Source of the DNA: Sphagnum magellanicum
Lineage: Eukaryota; Streptophyta; Sphagnopsida; Sphagnales; Sphagnaceae
DNA length: 64,000 nucleotides
Assembly: GCA_021904315.1 (NCBI GenBank)
Contig: CM038912.1
Span: forward strand, 18,625,061-18,689,060
Direction of reading: 5' to 3'
Below are positions 1-11,289 of this stretch, piece after piece. Position 1 is the first letter of the stretch, and each line of letters opens with the position of its first letter. The position numbers and the translations under genes were made by a program. Below the pieces are notes generated by a model, which was given only the letters and a program-made list of their open reading frames with translations, made no database searches and was not told the DNA's origin.

Positions 1-43
1 ACCCGCAAATGTTTACCAAATTACACTGGTTTATCTATAAATT

Positions 44-117
44 TTTTAAAAATTCTTTAAAATTCTTGTTTCTTTGGGCTTCCATAACATTCTCGCACCA
101 AGAATGTCATAACTATG
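44..117 (-). mobile_element. MITE-like fragment, related to the 1126-1225 element
   Basis: About 60-70 bp here are the reverse complement of the left and middle parts of the 1126-1225 element, ending in AAGAATGTCATAACTATG at 100-117. The other terminal repeat is not visible: sequence left of about position 44 differs. The element is therefore truncated, rearranged, or a longer relative that starts outside the window. It abuts the left edge of duplicated copy A. Confidence 0.7.
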
Positions 118-169
118 ATTATAATTTTCTTTAAAATCCTACACCTTATAATCTACATTTAGTCAACAA

Positions 170-1436
170 CTTAAGCTTTTGACATGCATTAAATTCCCCA
201 AAATATGTAGGTACTTTTTACCAGCTCAAGCATCTCAACAAATGAAGGTTTGGAATGCATTGAATTGACTAATATACATAGGTAATTTTTGCAAGTTCGA
301 ACACCCTAACAAATGAAAGTTTTTAAGTGTAATCAATTGCCCAATAGAGGTAGGTAATTTTTGCAAGTTCGGACAATCGTTCAAATGAAGGTTTTGGAGT
401 GCATTCAATTACCCAATAGATGTAGGTAATTCTTACAAGATCAAACAATCGTTCAAATGAAGGTTTTGAAATGCATTCAATTACTCGATAGATGTAGGTA
501 ATTCTTGCAATTTCAAACAACTTGACAATTCAACGTTTTGGAATGCACTCAATTGCCCAATATATGTATGTAATTCTTGCAAGTTCAAACACCCCCACAA
601 ATCAAGGTTTTGGAATGCACTCAATTGGCCAATAGATGTAAGTAATTTTTGCAAGTTCGAACACCCCCACAAATGAAGGCTTTGGAGTGCATTCAATTGG
701 CCAAAAGATGTAGGTAATTCTTGCAACGTCAAACAATAGTTCAAATGAAGGTTTTGGAATGCATTCAATTTCCCAATAGATGTGGGTAATTCTTGCAAGC
801 TTGAACAATCATCCAAATTAAAGTTTTGGAGTACATTCAATTGGCTAATAGATGTAAGTAATTCTTGTAAGCTTGAACAATCATTTAAATGAAGGTTTTG
901 GAGTGCACTCAATTGCCCAATAGATGTAGGTAATTATTTCAAGTTTGAACAATTATTCAAACAAAGGTTTTTAAGTGCACTTAATTGCCCAATAGATGTA
1001 GCTGATTTTTGTAAACATGAACAATTTGATAGACTAAGGTCTTAAAGTGCATTCATGTGACCAATAGATGTAGGTAATTCTTGTAACCTCAAACAATCGT
1101 GCAAATGAAGGTTTTGGAGTACATTCATAGTTATGACATTCTTGGTGCGAGAATGTTATGGAAGCCCAAAGAAGCAAGAATTTTAAAGAATTTTAATGTG
1201 CAAAATGAAGAATGTCATAACTATGAGTACATTCAATTGCCCAATAGATGTAGGTAATTTTTGCAAGCTCAAAAATCATTCAAATGACGGTTTTAGAATG
1301 TAGTCAATTGCCCAATAGATGTAGGTAATTTTTGCAAGCTTAAACAATAATTGAAATGAAGGTTTTGGAGTGTTGTCAAATGCTGAATAGATGTAAGTAA
1401 TTATTGCGAATTAGAACAATTGTTCAAATGAAGGTT
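170..1436 (-). pseudogene. Decayed 3' part of the LRR array, copy A
   Basis: The 72-bp LRR units of the neighbouring NB-ARC-LRR gene continue downstream of its stop codon at 1437 almost to position 170, about 16-17 more units. They are interrupted by stops, single-base indels and a MITE. The unit still reads LPTSIGQLSALQNLHL in stretches, for example an open 143-codon segment at 481-912. Small indels shift the reading frame, for example near 1268, where a unit lacks one base. This looks like the former C-terminal LRRs, now untranslated unless read through. A 3' untranslated role is possible but nothing shows it. Confidence 0.85.
1126..1225. mobile_element. 100-bp MITE inserted in the LRR array (Mutator-like by TSD length)
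   Basis: The element begins CATAGTTATGACATTCTT (1126-1143) and ends with its perfect reverse complement (1208-1225), giving 18-bp terminal inverted repeats. The flanks carry the direct repeat AGTACATT at 1118-1125 and 1226-1233, or 9 bp if the preceding G is counted. The host LRR unit resumes exactly after it. An 8-9 bp target duplication with short inverted repeats fits a Mutator-type MITE; that class is inferred from duplication length only. Element plus duplication adds 108 bp, a multiple of three, but brings an in-frame TAA in the LRR reading frame. No equivalent insertion is seen in copy B. Confidence 0.9.
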
Positions 1437-2653
1437 TTAAAGTGGAGTCAATTGTGTAATAGATGTAGGTAACTCTTGCAAGCTCGAACAATCGTTCAAA
1501 TGAAGGTTTTGGAGTGCACTCAATTGTCCAATAGATGTAGGTAATTCTTGCAAGCTCGAACAACTTGACAAATCAAGGTTTTGGAGTGCATTCAATTGCC
1601 CAATAGATGTAGGTAATTCTTGCAAGCTTGAACAACTTAACAAATCAAGGTTTTGGAGTGCACTCAATTGCCCAATAGATGTAGGTAATTCGTGCAAGCT
1701 TGAACAAACATTCAAATGAAGGTTTTGGAGTACACTCAATTGGCCAATAGATGTAGGTAATTCTTGCAAGTTCGAACAACTTGACAAATGAAGGTTTTGG
1801 AGTGCACTCAATTGCCCAATAGATGTAGGTAATTCTTGCAAGCTGGAACAATCGTTCAAATGAAGGCTTTGGAGTGCACTCAATTGGCCAATAGATGTAG
1901 GTAATTCTTGCAAACTTGAACACCTTGACAAATGAAGGTTTTGGAGTGCAGTCAATTGGCCAATAGATGTAGGTAATTCTTGTAACTTCGAACAATTGTG
2001 CAAATCAAGGTTTTGAAGTGCACTCAATTGGCCAATAGATGTAGGTAATTTTTGTAAACTTGAACACTCCGATAAATTGAGCTCTTGAAGTGCATTCAAT
2101 TGACCAATAGATGTAGGTAAGTCTTGCAAGTTTAAACACCCCGATAAATTAAGTTCTAAGAGTGCATTCAATTTGCCCATAGATGTGGATAATTTCTTAT
2201 CAACACATGTTAACATATTAAAGCCAGGGCTTAAAATATCAAAAAAAAATTGTAGACGATTACATTTTGTTATATGGAGTACTTGTAAGTGACAATAATT
2301 AAACAAATTATTTGGCAACTTTTTGATCATGCATTCTTGGAGACACAACCATCGAAGGCTATTCAAATCTTGACCTTGGATAAAATTTTCCACTGTATAT
2401 GGCGAGGCTTTTGTTAAGTCAAGTAACTTAAGGTTGTGAAACTCCTTTGAACCATTTTGGAAAAATGAAGGCAAAATTTCACATTTTTTTAAAGAAAGGC
2501 CTTCTAAAAATTTCATCACCTATCACATCAAACAAAATTTAAAAAATTGTCAACATCAATAGAAATAAATTTTCATTATAATGCCATGTTTTTAATGAAA
2601 ACATATTACACCTTTTAAAATAAAGTCAAAACTTATGGTTTCATTTGGAATTT

Positions 2654-2693
<40 letters not shown>

Positions 2694-4378
2694 ATAAGAT
2701 TGAATTAACAAACGTTGCTCAAACCTGATTCTTTTGCAAAGATATATTTGGTTTCCATATAAATCGACTCATTGTAACTTCCGTTGCGATATTTCGACCC
2801 ATGTCTTGTAATTGTTCATGCATGTACAAGTTGCCATCTTTTGCCCATTTGATCAAAGATCTATCTTTCAAGTTTTGTAACATAAGCATAGGGCTCGATG
2901 AATCATCTCCATTTGAATACACTCGACAAAACGTACTTTTATTGAAACCAACGAAAAAACAAGCAATATCCAAAAACATGTCTTGATGTTCTTTATTCAA
3001 GTGGTCATAAGAAATCCGCAAAGTTTTCCAAAGCATTTCATTGTCAGAGCCCCCTATTATGTTTCGCCCACCTTTCAATTTGTCCAATGCATCTTTCCAT
3101 ATTTCCAAATCACAAATATCACACAAATAACAACCCAATATTTCAAGGCTTAAAGGGAGGCCCCCGCAAGCTTTTATAATCTCCATAGAAATGTTTTTGA
3201 AATCATTTGTCACACTATTTGCATGTTTGAATGCATGGAACATGAAAAGTTCCCTTGCTTGTTCTTCCTCCAAGAATGCCATGTCTACTTGTGCAGTCTC
3301 CCTTACATGGTTTTTCAATATTTGCCAATTTCGACAATTTACAAGTATTTTGCTCTTGCAATCTACATTAGTTGCATGTTTGTCAATAGGAAGCTGCAAG
3401 GTGTCAAGGTTTTTCATCATACCAACATCATCCACAACCACCAAAACTTTATTCTTTATCATGCATTGCTTGATTTCATCAAGGTATTCATCAACATCTT
3501 CATTCTCGTGTAATTTTCTACCACATAAATCTTGTAGAAGTTTTCTTTTTACATCATTGATGTCTTTTGATTTCACATCCTCCAAGAAGCTAGATTTTTC
3601 ATATTGGTTGTGGAACAAATGATACATTTTTTTACACAAAGTGGTCTTCCCAATCCCACCCATTCCAACCAATGCAACAATAGATTCCTTTTGAAACAAA
3701 CTATGTATGGCATTTGCTTTATTTTCCAATGCCACTTCATAACATGGGAAAAGTGGCAGAGTTGGTGTTTTCTTTTCCTGTCAAAATTCACCAAAAAATA
3801 AAATTTATTTTAAATAACGAATAACACCTTAAAAATTATGGCACACAATTTAAGTGAAATGATGTAATGTTTGCATTGAAATTACATGAACATACATAAT
3901 TCTAAAAATTAAAACCAATGTTATTTACCTTCATAAAAAATTTCAAACATTCCAATAATTTGGAATAGCTTAAATGGTCCTTTGTTGGGGGCTTGCAAAT
4001 TGTCAAGTGATTAGCATCTTCGACTTTGTAATTGTTATTATTCTATTTCACATGGGTTGGTTTAAATGATGCAACAAAAAAACAAGCAAAATTATTGATA
4101 TTCAACAAGGAAGCTCATAAACTGATATCAAATTTCAACATGTAGCTTCAAAAAACCCAAGAAAAAAAGTTGTGCAAAACAAGTTCAATCATAAAATCAA
4201 GAGGACGCACCACATGGGGGCCTTGTCTAGAGCTTGAAGGAGCATTTTCACCCGGGATTGGAGGTGTGTTGATCACACCATGAATTTGCATAACATCTCC
4301 TTTTCTTTTTTTTGGTGGCCCTTGTGAAACATCATCTTTTCTCTTACGATGAGAAAATGAATCTCCCATACCTCCCAC
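1437..4378 (-). CDS. NB-ARC-LRR disease-resistance protein, copy A (4 exons, about 785 aa)
   Basis: Probable intracellular immune receptor: the NB-ARC ATPase switch controls signalling and the LRRs sense ligand or self-inhibit. My exon model on the minus strand is 4378-4252, 4023-3929, 3777-2725 and 2519-1437. All introns are GT-AG and reading phases agree (1, 0, 0). Exon 1 encodes a short basic N-terminus with an NLS-like PPKKRKG; no TIR, coiled coil or kinase domain is visible. Exon 3 is the NB-ARC: P-loop GMGGIGKTT (about residues 112-120), kinase-2 VLVVVDDVG, GLPLSLEILG, FLDIACFF, and MHE where MHD is usual. FLDIACFF and the Asp-ended kinase 2 are TIR-NLR-like features. Exon 4 has a lead-in of about 110 residues and 11 LRRs of 24 residues. 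It stops where CAA became TAA in the 11th unit, and more LRR sequence follows. Either a truncated functional receptor or an early pseudogene. Exon 1 and its donor (CCGG|GTGAAA) are the least certain parts. Confidence 0.85.
2660..2691. repeat. (TA)n microsatellite in intron 3 of the copy A gene
   Basis: An alternating TA run lies between the NB-ARC exon and the LRR exon. The same run in copy B (about 31998-32026) is shorter, so it is a length-variable site within the duplicated intron. Confidence 0.9.
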
Positions 4379-4800
4379 TACTCAAATTCCTTTCATTAAC
4401 TCCTCTCATATGTGTTTCTCTTCCCTTTCTGCTCTCCTAAAACCTGCTAGAAGTCCTTTACCCTCTCAAAAGCATACATGTTATAAAGTGTCTCCATCAC
4501 AACACAGAATCACAGAACCTGATCTTTCCTATAGCTCTCAAGACATATTGATGCCTTTTCTCTTCACGATCTCCCTGAAATTTCCACACTCTTCTCCTCC
4601 TCCTTTCCTCCCGTTTCTTCATAAACTCTTCTTTCACATATCTTTTTGATTTGTTTTCTCCTCCCCAGGAACTTCCTAGAAGGATTGTGCCACCACTGAT
4701 GGCAGGTACACGTTTACGGATTCCGTGCCCACTCAACCATTCATTCATCTCTATCTTGGACACAAGTAGTCGATTTCCATCTCATAATTGAGGATAGAGT
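4379..4800 (-). promoter_or_regulatory. Probable 5' leader and upstream region of the copy A resistance gene
   Basis: Directly upstream of the proposed ATG (4378) the minus strand is purine-rich (GA and GGA runs around 4560-4640), a composition common in plant 5' untranslated leaders. The minus strand holds an 88-codon open frame (4497-4763) and the plus strand a 79-codon one. Neither resembles a known protein, and both are explained by the purine/pyrimidine skew. No TATA box is clear. Assignment as leader rests on position and composition only. Confidence 0.35.
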
Positions 4801-6171
4801 TGGCAATGCAGGGTTGATCGGTAAACATGTTTTATTGGTTGCTCCATTGTTGCCATGACTCTTGTTTTACATCCACACGTCTCCTGTTTGCTGATTTCAC
4901 CCAGTGTCCGTATTTAGCCCATCATGTTGAAGAAGTCATCTTTACTTTGGTGACATGGGTGACAAGGATTAACAGTAGCTTGAGCCTTTGAGGGAGAAGG
5001 AAGCTACGTGGATGGTCATAGCAAATAAATCTAAAGTGGAAAAAAGTCTATTGTAGAGAGGTAGATATGTTATACATAGGTGGGTGGCTGTGGTAAACCC
5101 AACACCTACACTGGTACCGTGTGTAAGTAAGGTACCTAATGGTCTTTTGTTGCAATGATGAGGAAAACTAGGATGAAGAAAATTGAGTTGTTGTACAAAA
5201 ATGTTGGATCCAACGACCGAGACAAAGCGTGGAATTTTTGCAAGTATCCCACCCACACATACTATCCTTGGTCCCATGCCCTTGTACTACATGTGTGGGT
5301 TGTGCATGGGACCATGGGTTTGAAACGTGTGAATCTAGCTGGTATATTATCACGAGGGTAGATGCTACCGGATTTTGAAGCCTATTCCTAATTATTTCAA
5401 CTTTGGTTGTAGGCGAATTTTGAAGGTTGCCCCGCCCCCCACCCCCCCCCACACACAAAATCGTAAAAAAACTAGAGTCAAGCGAAAAAAAAATCTTTAA
5501 AAATCGTAAAACAAAAATCTGAAGGTTGCCCCCCCCCCTCCCACCCCAACTTGGAGGTAAATATATCGATGACGACTGGGTAGAGTCCGGAGAAGACGTA
5601 TGACTCACTAGGGCTGTAGACTGTTGTTGGGCGGGTATTATAAACCGCACAAACCCCTGCTGGGTATCATGGCGGTTTTTAAGGTTCATAATCACAATTC
5701 CCAGAAATATCAAATACCCATATTTTGAAATGTATAACCCATGGTCCAAGAAAACAATTTGAATTAGTGAAATAACCACCGGTTCTTCTTCGAAAAGTGG
5801 CAGTTCTTTCAAGGTTTTGATATATCCAGAACCGAAGGTTCTCCGGATCGGAAACATTTGAAAAACCAGGCAGTTATTTGTAAAAATCAAATTTGCCCCG
5901 GACACTGATATCGGTAGGCACGAATGACACGCCGGGGGGGGGGGGGCAGGGGGCAATGAAATAATGAGCGCTTGCTGGGCCTCATATCTTTACACGAGAA
6001 ATTTGTGGATGTGTTTGAAAAGCAGGCGTTGGGGGGCACAGCACGAAAGGCATTTGAAAAAGCAGGCGTAAAGACATGTGCAAGAAGACAAGAAAAACAA
6101 GCACCGGACAGACAAAGCTAGTGAGGCCACATCACTCTTGCCAATTTCAGATCATGAGACCTGATTTGTTG
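4801..6171. other. Duplicated non-coding block with C/G homopolymers
   Basis: No recognisable gene. The minus strand has a 262-codon open frame (5168-5956), but it is proline/glycine-rich because of poly-C and poly-G tracts, resembles no family I know, and is broken in copy B. Copy A contains about 75 bp (about 5440-5520) with a second GAAGGTTGCCCC that copy B lacks. A run of 13 G lies at 5934-5946, where copy B has 32 G. Confidence 0.6.
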
Positions 6172-6382
6172 GGCCCTGGGACAATGGCATTGGATCCAAC
6201 TTTTGGAAGTTCTTACCTTATTAGAACCAGTTTCACATTACGAGAACTGGTTTCTTTGGTGATAGTGTTTAGACTGTTTAGATTGGAACGGATTGTTTTG
6301 GTGTTGAGAGTGTAGACACAGTAGGTAGATGTACAACATCATATCTATTGGCAGGGCCACGTGTGTGATGCCTTGTTCTTCT
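6172..6382 (+). repeat. Dispersed LTR-like repeat, copy A
   Basis: About 210 bp, from the CCCTGGGAC motif to GGCAGGGCCACGTGTGTGATG, followed by CT-rich runs. The same sequence occurs in copy B (35437-35647) and, inverted and more diverged, at 60208-60406, so it is a repeat independent of the large duplication. The adjacent CT-rich stretch and leader-like sequence up to 7040 suggest part of an LTR retrotransposon or TRIM, but no second LTR, primer-binding site or coding domain is visible. Confidence 0.6.
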
Positions 6383-7041
6383 CTCTCTCTCTTTAGCTAG
6401 CTCTCTTGCTGAGTCCCTTTCTCTCTTCCACCAAGTCTGTTTACTTTCTCGAGCATAACCTCTCTCTCTCTCGACTTGAAATCTCTTTTGTGCTCCAAGT
6501 GTGCCAAAAGTTTAGTGTTCATAAATTTTATTTTTATTAGTGGGAACTAATTTGAGGGTTAATCCTTTTGGGAATTAAGATTAATTGTAAGCGTTATCGC
6601 ACAGATGTCAAGTTGTGTCAAGGGGTGTTGCCCAGTGTCAGTTTCACAGCCAGTTTTGGTTTCACTTCTTGAAACTCAAATTGACAGTTCTTGCAAGTTC
6701 ATTAGTCGCCTCACTAACCAGTTCAGTGGTTCTTGAGGGGAGGGAAGAACTGTCACAAGAACCATCACAAGAACTAATCCGGCGGTTAACCGTCACTAGA
6801 AACACTGGAGAGGGCTAACCAGAACAAACAGGAAAAGGTGGGAACCTAGTGAGATTAACTAGACCACTTGGGTGAACCTTTTGCACGAGTTTAGTGGCCA
6901 AATGGGTTAAGGACACAAGACAGCCGGTGCAACACTACCTTACTACAATTAGGGTTTGGCCAAGGAGTTTTCATAGAGATCTTGGTTCTTCTTAAGTTTT
7001 TCATGGCTTTTGGAATTGTTAGTCTTGTAGCACTTTATTAT
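6383..7041 (+). other. CT-rich, leader-like non-coding sequence
   Basis: Short CT microsatellites (6380-6480) are followed by moderately GC-rich unique sequence. A 67-codon frame (6615-6818) is present in both copies but has no recognisable domain. It could be the untranslated leader of a transposon or of an unknown transcript. I see no gene. Confidence 0.35.
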
Positions 7042-7259
7042 GGTGCATTCACACTTGATGTTAAGTCAGTGTTGAATGAAAATCTAGATGACATCCTAGG
7101 TGGCACCCAATGTTAAATGGGTGATAGCTTAATTTAATTATAAGTGATTGTTAACTTAACATAAAATGTTCATGTGGTAAGTAGGTGTAAGTCCTAAATG
7201 ACTAGCATGGTGTTAGGGGACTCAACACTAGAGTCCCTAACACCAAGTGTGAATGCACC
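7042..7259 (+). mobile_element. 218-bp MITE, copy A (Tourist/PIF-Harbinger-like?)
   Basis: Terminal inverted repeats start GGTGCATTCACACTTGATGTTA and end with the reverse complement of GGTGCATTCACACTTGGTGTTA. No coding capacity. The flanks are TTA/TAA-like but do not form a clean duplication, so the superfamily is uncertain. The copy at the same place in segment B (36310-36527) shows that insertion came before the segmental duplication. A further copy lies at 60688-60895. Confidence 0.8.
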
Positions 7260-10200
7260 TTAAAGATGGCAGTTGAAGGAACGAACCTACATGTTGTTGT
7301 TTTTTTAAGCTAGTGGGTTAGCTAACTGGATTTGCTCTCTTATTCAGGTATTCATTCTTATAGGTGTTTTCTGTTCAATTCGAGTTTCCCTAGCTACCCA
7401 TCGTGGTTAGCTCGGTTGCTTTTTTTTCTTTTTTTTCTACCTACCTACTAATCATCACCCACAAGCAGGTTGGTAGTAGGTATAAAATAAAAGCAGCCCT
7501 TACCTATGTATAAACCATATACTTACCTAATAATACCTTTTTTGTAAAAAAAAACCTATCTACCTATATATAAGACCTATTTCCTACGGAATTGGTTATC
7601 AAGGTGAAACCAAATATTAACTCAGTTAAAGTTCATCCACAACTGAGTAAATAACAGGCATCCAGTGGATGGATGGTGTGCCTGTGGGTGCGGGTTCACT
7701 GGGCTGGCACAGGTAACTAATGAGAACTGGTAAGTGTTAAAATTGAGAGCGACCACCTACCACAAACCTATGAGGACCTTACTAGTTTCCATCCAACAAA
7801 TCATCCACCCCTACGCCTACTGAAAGACACCACGAATGAATGTAGGTTAGCCATTGCCTTTGCCTTGCCTTTTTTTTCCTTTAAAAGACACAAAGTTCAT
7901 TCAAGGACCCAAGAATAATACTTTTTTATAGGTGAACATTTATTAAAAAAAGAAAGAAAATGGAACCTTGTATGAAAATTATTTTTTATTGGTCAGAAAA
8001 TGGAAAAATGTAGCTATGGTGGCATAACCCAGCCAGCCAGGTTTTCCCACCCATCCATCATCATCATCAGCATCATTATCATCATCCTTGTCTGGAGCTT
8101 ATCTGGCCATTCAATCAAACCTTTGCCAAAATTGGCAGACCTCTCTGGCTGGAGGCGGTGCCCCCAAACTTAGCAGAAACCCAGTAAAGTGTAGCCAGCC
8201 AAACGTCCGCTGGACGCTTCAAAGTTGGTAAAATCCCACCACCTACATTACATACATAACAGCCGCCTTTCTGGACGTGCGCTAAGAAGAGAAAATAAAC
8301 TTCACTTATTATTACCTACCTTTGATGTGAAAAAAGCTATTTTTTTCAAAAGATGGAATGCCAACAAAGCCTGCTTTCACAGACATTTTGGTTTTTCCAA
8401 TCCAACAGAGCCGGTTCTGATGGACAATTTTAAATAAATAAATAACCTGTAAATAAATTATTTATTTATTTATTTATTTTAATTAAATAAATAAAGGAAA
8501 AACACCTGGCAAGGGAACAAGAGAAGAAAAAAAGAGAAAGGATCCAAGTCCAAACCAAAAAAAGCCAACACTCAAAAATGCAAACTGCACAATGGAGAGT
8601 CCCAAGAGGAGAAACCAATTAACCTATGCCCTAAACCCATCACCAGTAGCAGGAAGCAAGTTGTGAAAGGACAGGGGCAGAAATACATGGAAAAACATTT
8701 TGGTTTTTGAAACCATAGAGTGAGTGTTTGGTTTTTTGAAATAAAATTGAACAATTTTTTTTTCATTATTCCTGTGACACGCGTGGTGGGTACCCACTGG
8801 GTATCATGAACAAAAAAAAAGAAAAAGAAATTGGAATAAGTGGCTTTTAAAGGCTTGGGTTCTTGACTTTTGAAGCTTTGATGAAGCAAATTCACAGGCA
8901 GCGTGCAAGCCAGGCCGAGAATGCTGCTGGCCTCTGCGTGCTGCCGCTGCTCTCCTCAACATCCCATCGCAACGCGCTCTCTTCTCCCTCTCTCTCTCTA
9001 TTATGATGTTGCCTCTCCTCCTCCTTTCCCCCTTCACTTCCTTCTCCTCCTCAGCATCGCAATTTCAAAGAATGCTATAACCTTGGCACTGTCACTTCCA
9101 CCCTCAGTTGTTCACAAACATACCCATGCGCACACGCCCATCTCGTGGATTCATCCAATTTTGTTTGTACAAGTTTAGTTCAAGCAAAGCAAGACAAAAT
9201 TCCCAATGTTTTTGAAGCGTGAGACATTAATTCATTCCTATATGAAATTGAAGCATGAACAACATTGTAATACACTTTGAATTGAATTAAGATTCAATTC
9301 AATTCAATTCAAAATTTGGATTAAGATTCAATTAAAGAAAAAATGAGATGCAAATGGGTGGAAATTGTATTGAAAATCTTCTATTGAATACGATGTTCGA
9401 AAAAAAACTTTGAAAATATACAAATATAAAAAGACACCTTTCCACTTATGTTCACTTGAGAATGGGCTAAACAAATTCTAGCTTGAAACCATCCAATTTA
9501 TGATGATGACTTATGGAACCTAAAATTTTCCTATTTAAACTAGCTCCAATAAATCATCATCATTTAAATTAATCTATATCGTATTATGGTGTCAAAGGTT
9601 CAATTCCCACTTGTGACACTTGACATTTGCAATCTATTACATGCTTAGGGAGCTAGGTTATTTGTGATCCAAGTACCTTATGGCTTATGGTCCCTACCTA
9701 CTACATTTAAATAGGTAGTTCATAGCTAGGTATGAAAATTTGGGTTGGATGACCTTTAACAAAAGCACATATGACTTACCTATTACCACATCTACTTACC
9801 ACAAAAAAAAAAAAGTCAAATTATTTAGAAATAATGATTTATGATAGATTCATTTGTGTAACGATTTTTTTCCCCCTAAATTGTCGATGCTTGAAATTTT
9901 TATTATTGATTTGACTAATCAAAGGTCCATCATTTGACTAGTCAAAAAGACCACAAATTGGCTTGTTCAAATCAACTTGTCCAAAACAATGAGTTGGTCA
10001 AATTGGGAAGTGTTTGACACATGACCTTTTTGATTAAATTTTTGGTCAAAATATAATGTATGTTTTTTTATTGTAGAGTATTGAACATGTCAAGGAGGGT
10101 TTAAACACAAATTTTGATAGATTGAATTTGATCTTTTAAAGAATTGGATCACTAGATTTTAAACAAAAGTAGGTGAATGAACATATTTTGACAAGAAAAA

Positions 10201-11285
10201 TTTGTCTTGTAAGTGAATTCATATTATTTTGAATTATAATTTTATAGAAATTTATCTGATTTGTGTTGTATTTGCCTTTGAATTCCTAGGGAAGAAAATG
10301 ATGCATGTGTTTGACATCAAGGCATTTTAGGACAAAAGTTTGTGGGGGCGGTGGGGGGGGGGGGGGTTGGTGGGTGCCACTTATGAAGGAGGTGTGGACC
10401 TATTAATTCCACAATGGTGTGTGAACTTTTCATTGTACACAAGTGCACATGTTGATTTCTATTAACTTTTTTCATGTAAGGTGTCAACACCTTATAAACA
10501 CTTTTGTCCTTGAATCTTACCCCTATGGGCACCAAATGTCTTGTTTTCCTCTTAACTCTTTCCCTCTTATTAAACCCCTTAATTCATGTCAGCCAACTAC
10601 TTACACAACACATAAGTAGTTATTAACCCCTCTTTGCACCCCGTTTTGAATGCAAACCTCTTTGGCCACAACTACAACTTACACTTTTGTCTAATCATAT
10701 GCCATTCTCATCCCATATATTTGTTTAACCATGTGTCATTTTCATCCCATATTCTTTTTTAACCTTCCCAACCCCATATCTTCTCAATCCCCACTAATGT
10801 TGCACAAGCCTTGCCCATTGGTTATATTAAGATGGTTATGCAAACAAGGGGATGCCTTTCTACATGCTTGTGCCAACACAACTTAAGGAATGAGTGGGTT
10901 AAACAATCTTTCATGTTTGATATTGATCACTTTCTTTAATCAATGACTTTTCATCAGACTTCAAATGATGGGCATCTTCCAACTTAAGCACTAACAATGG
11001 GTTTGGCCACCTCTTGATTTCCCCTTCTCCTAACCCATTGTCCATTCCCATAGTTGATTACTATTTGCAAACAATTGAAATTCCAGTGACGATGATAATC
11101 AAAACTAGTTTGTGTAGACCATGTATAGGGTCTTTTTTCGTCACTAAGACAATTACACCATGGTCATCAACCATGACAATTATAAATGATCACTTGGTCA
11201 ACAATTATGTGTTAGAATGACCAAAGTTTAACAATTTTGCGTCACAATGACGAAAGTTTGGGTAGTTTTTTTTTTCATTTTTTTA
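7260..11285. other. Duplicated non-coding block, no gene recognised
   Basis: Nothing here resembles a known protein, rRNA or tRNA. There is a TTTA/AAAT-rich inverted repeat able to form an AT hairpin (about 8430-8500), a CAT/CCAT microsatellite (about 8045-8090), a CT-rich segment (8950-9060) and a G-rich run (about 10347-10368). The block is conserved in copy B apart from an insertion/deletion at the position of 38121-38347. Confidence 0.6.
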
Positions 11286-11289
11286 TTCT

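Noticed and set aside
1645-1995. Alternative-frame repeat protein as a separate gene
   Set aside because: It lies wholly within the LRR exon on the same strand and is a consequence of the 72-bp period. Reported as a finding, not a gene.
2801-3801. Plus-strand frames opposite the NB-ARC exon (also 32136-33136)
   Set aside because: Antisense shadows of a well-supported coding exon, without domains.
5168-5956. 262-codon minus-strand open frame
   Set aside because: Its length comes from poly-C and poly-G tracts without stops. It has no recognisable domain and is split in copy B.
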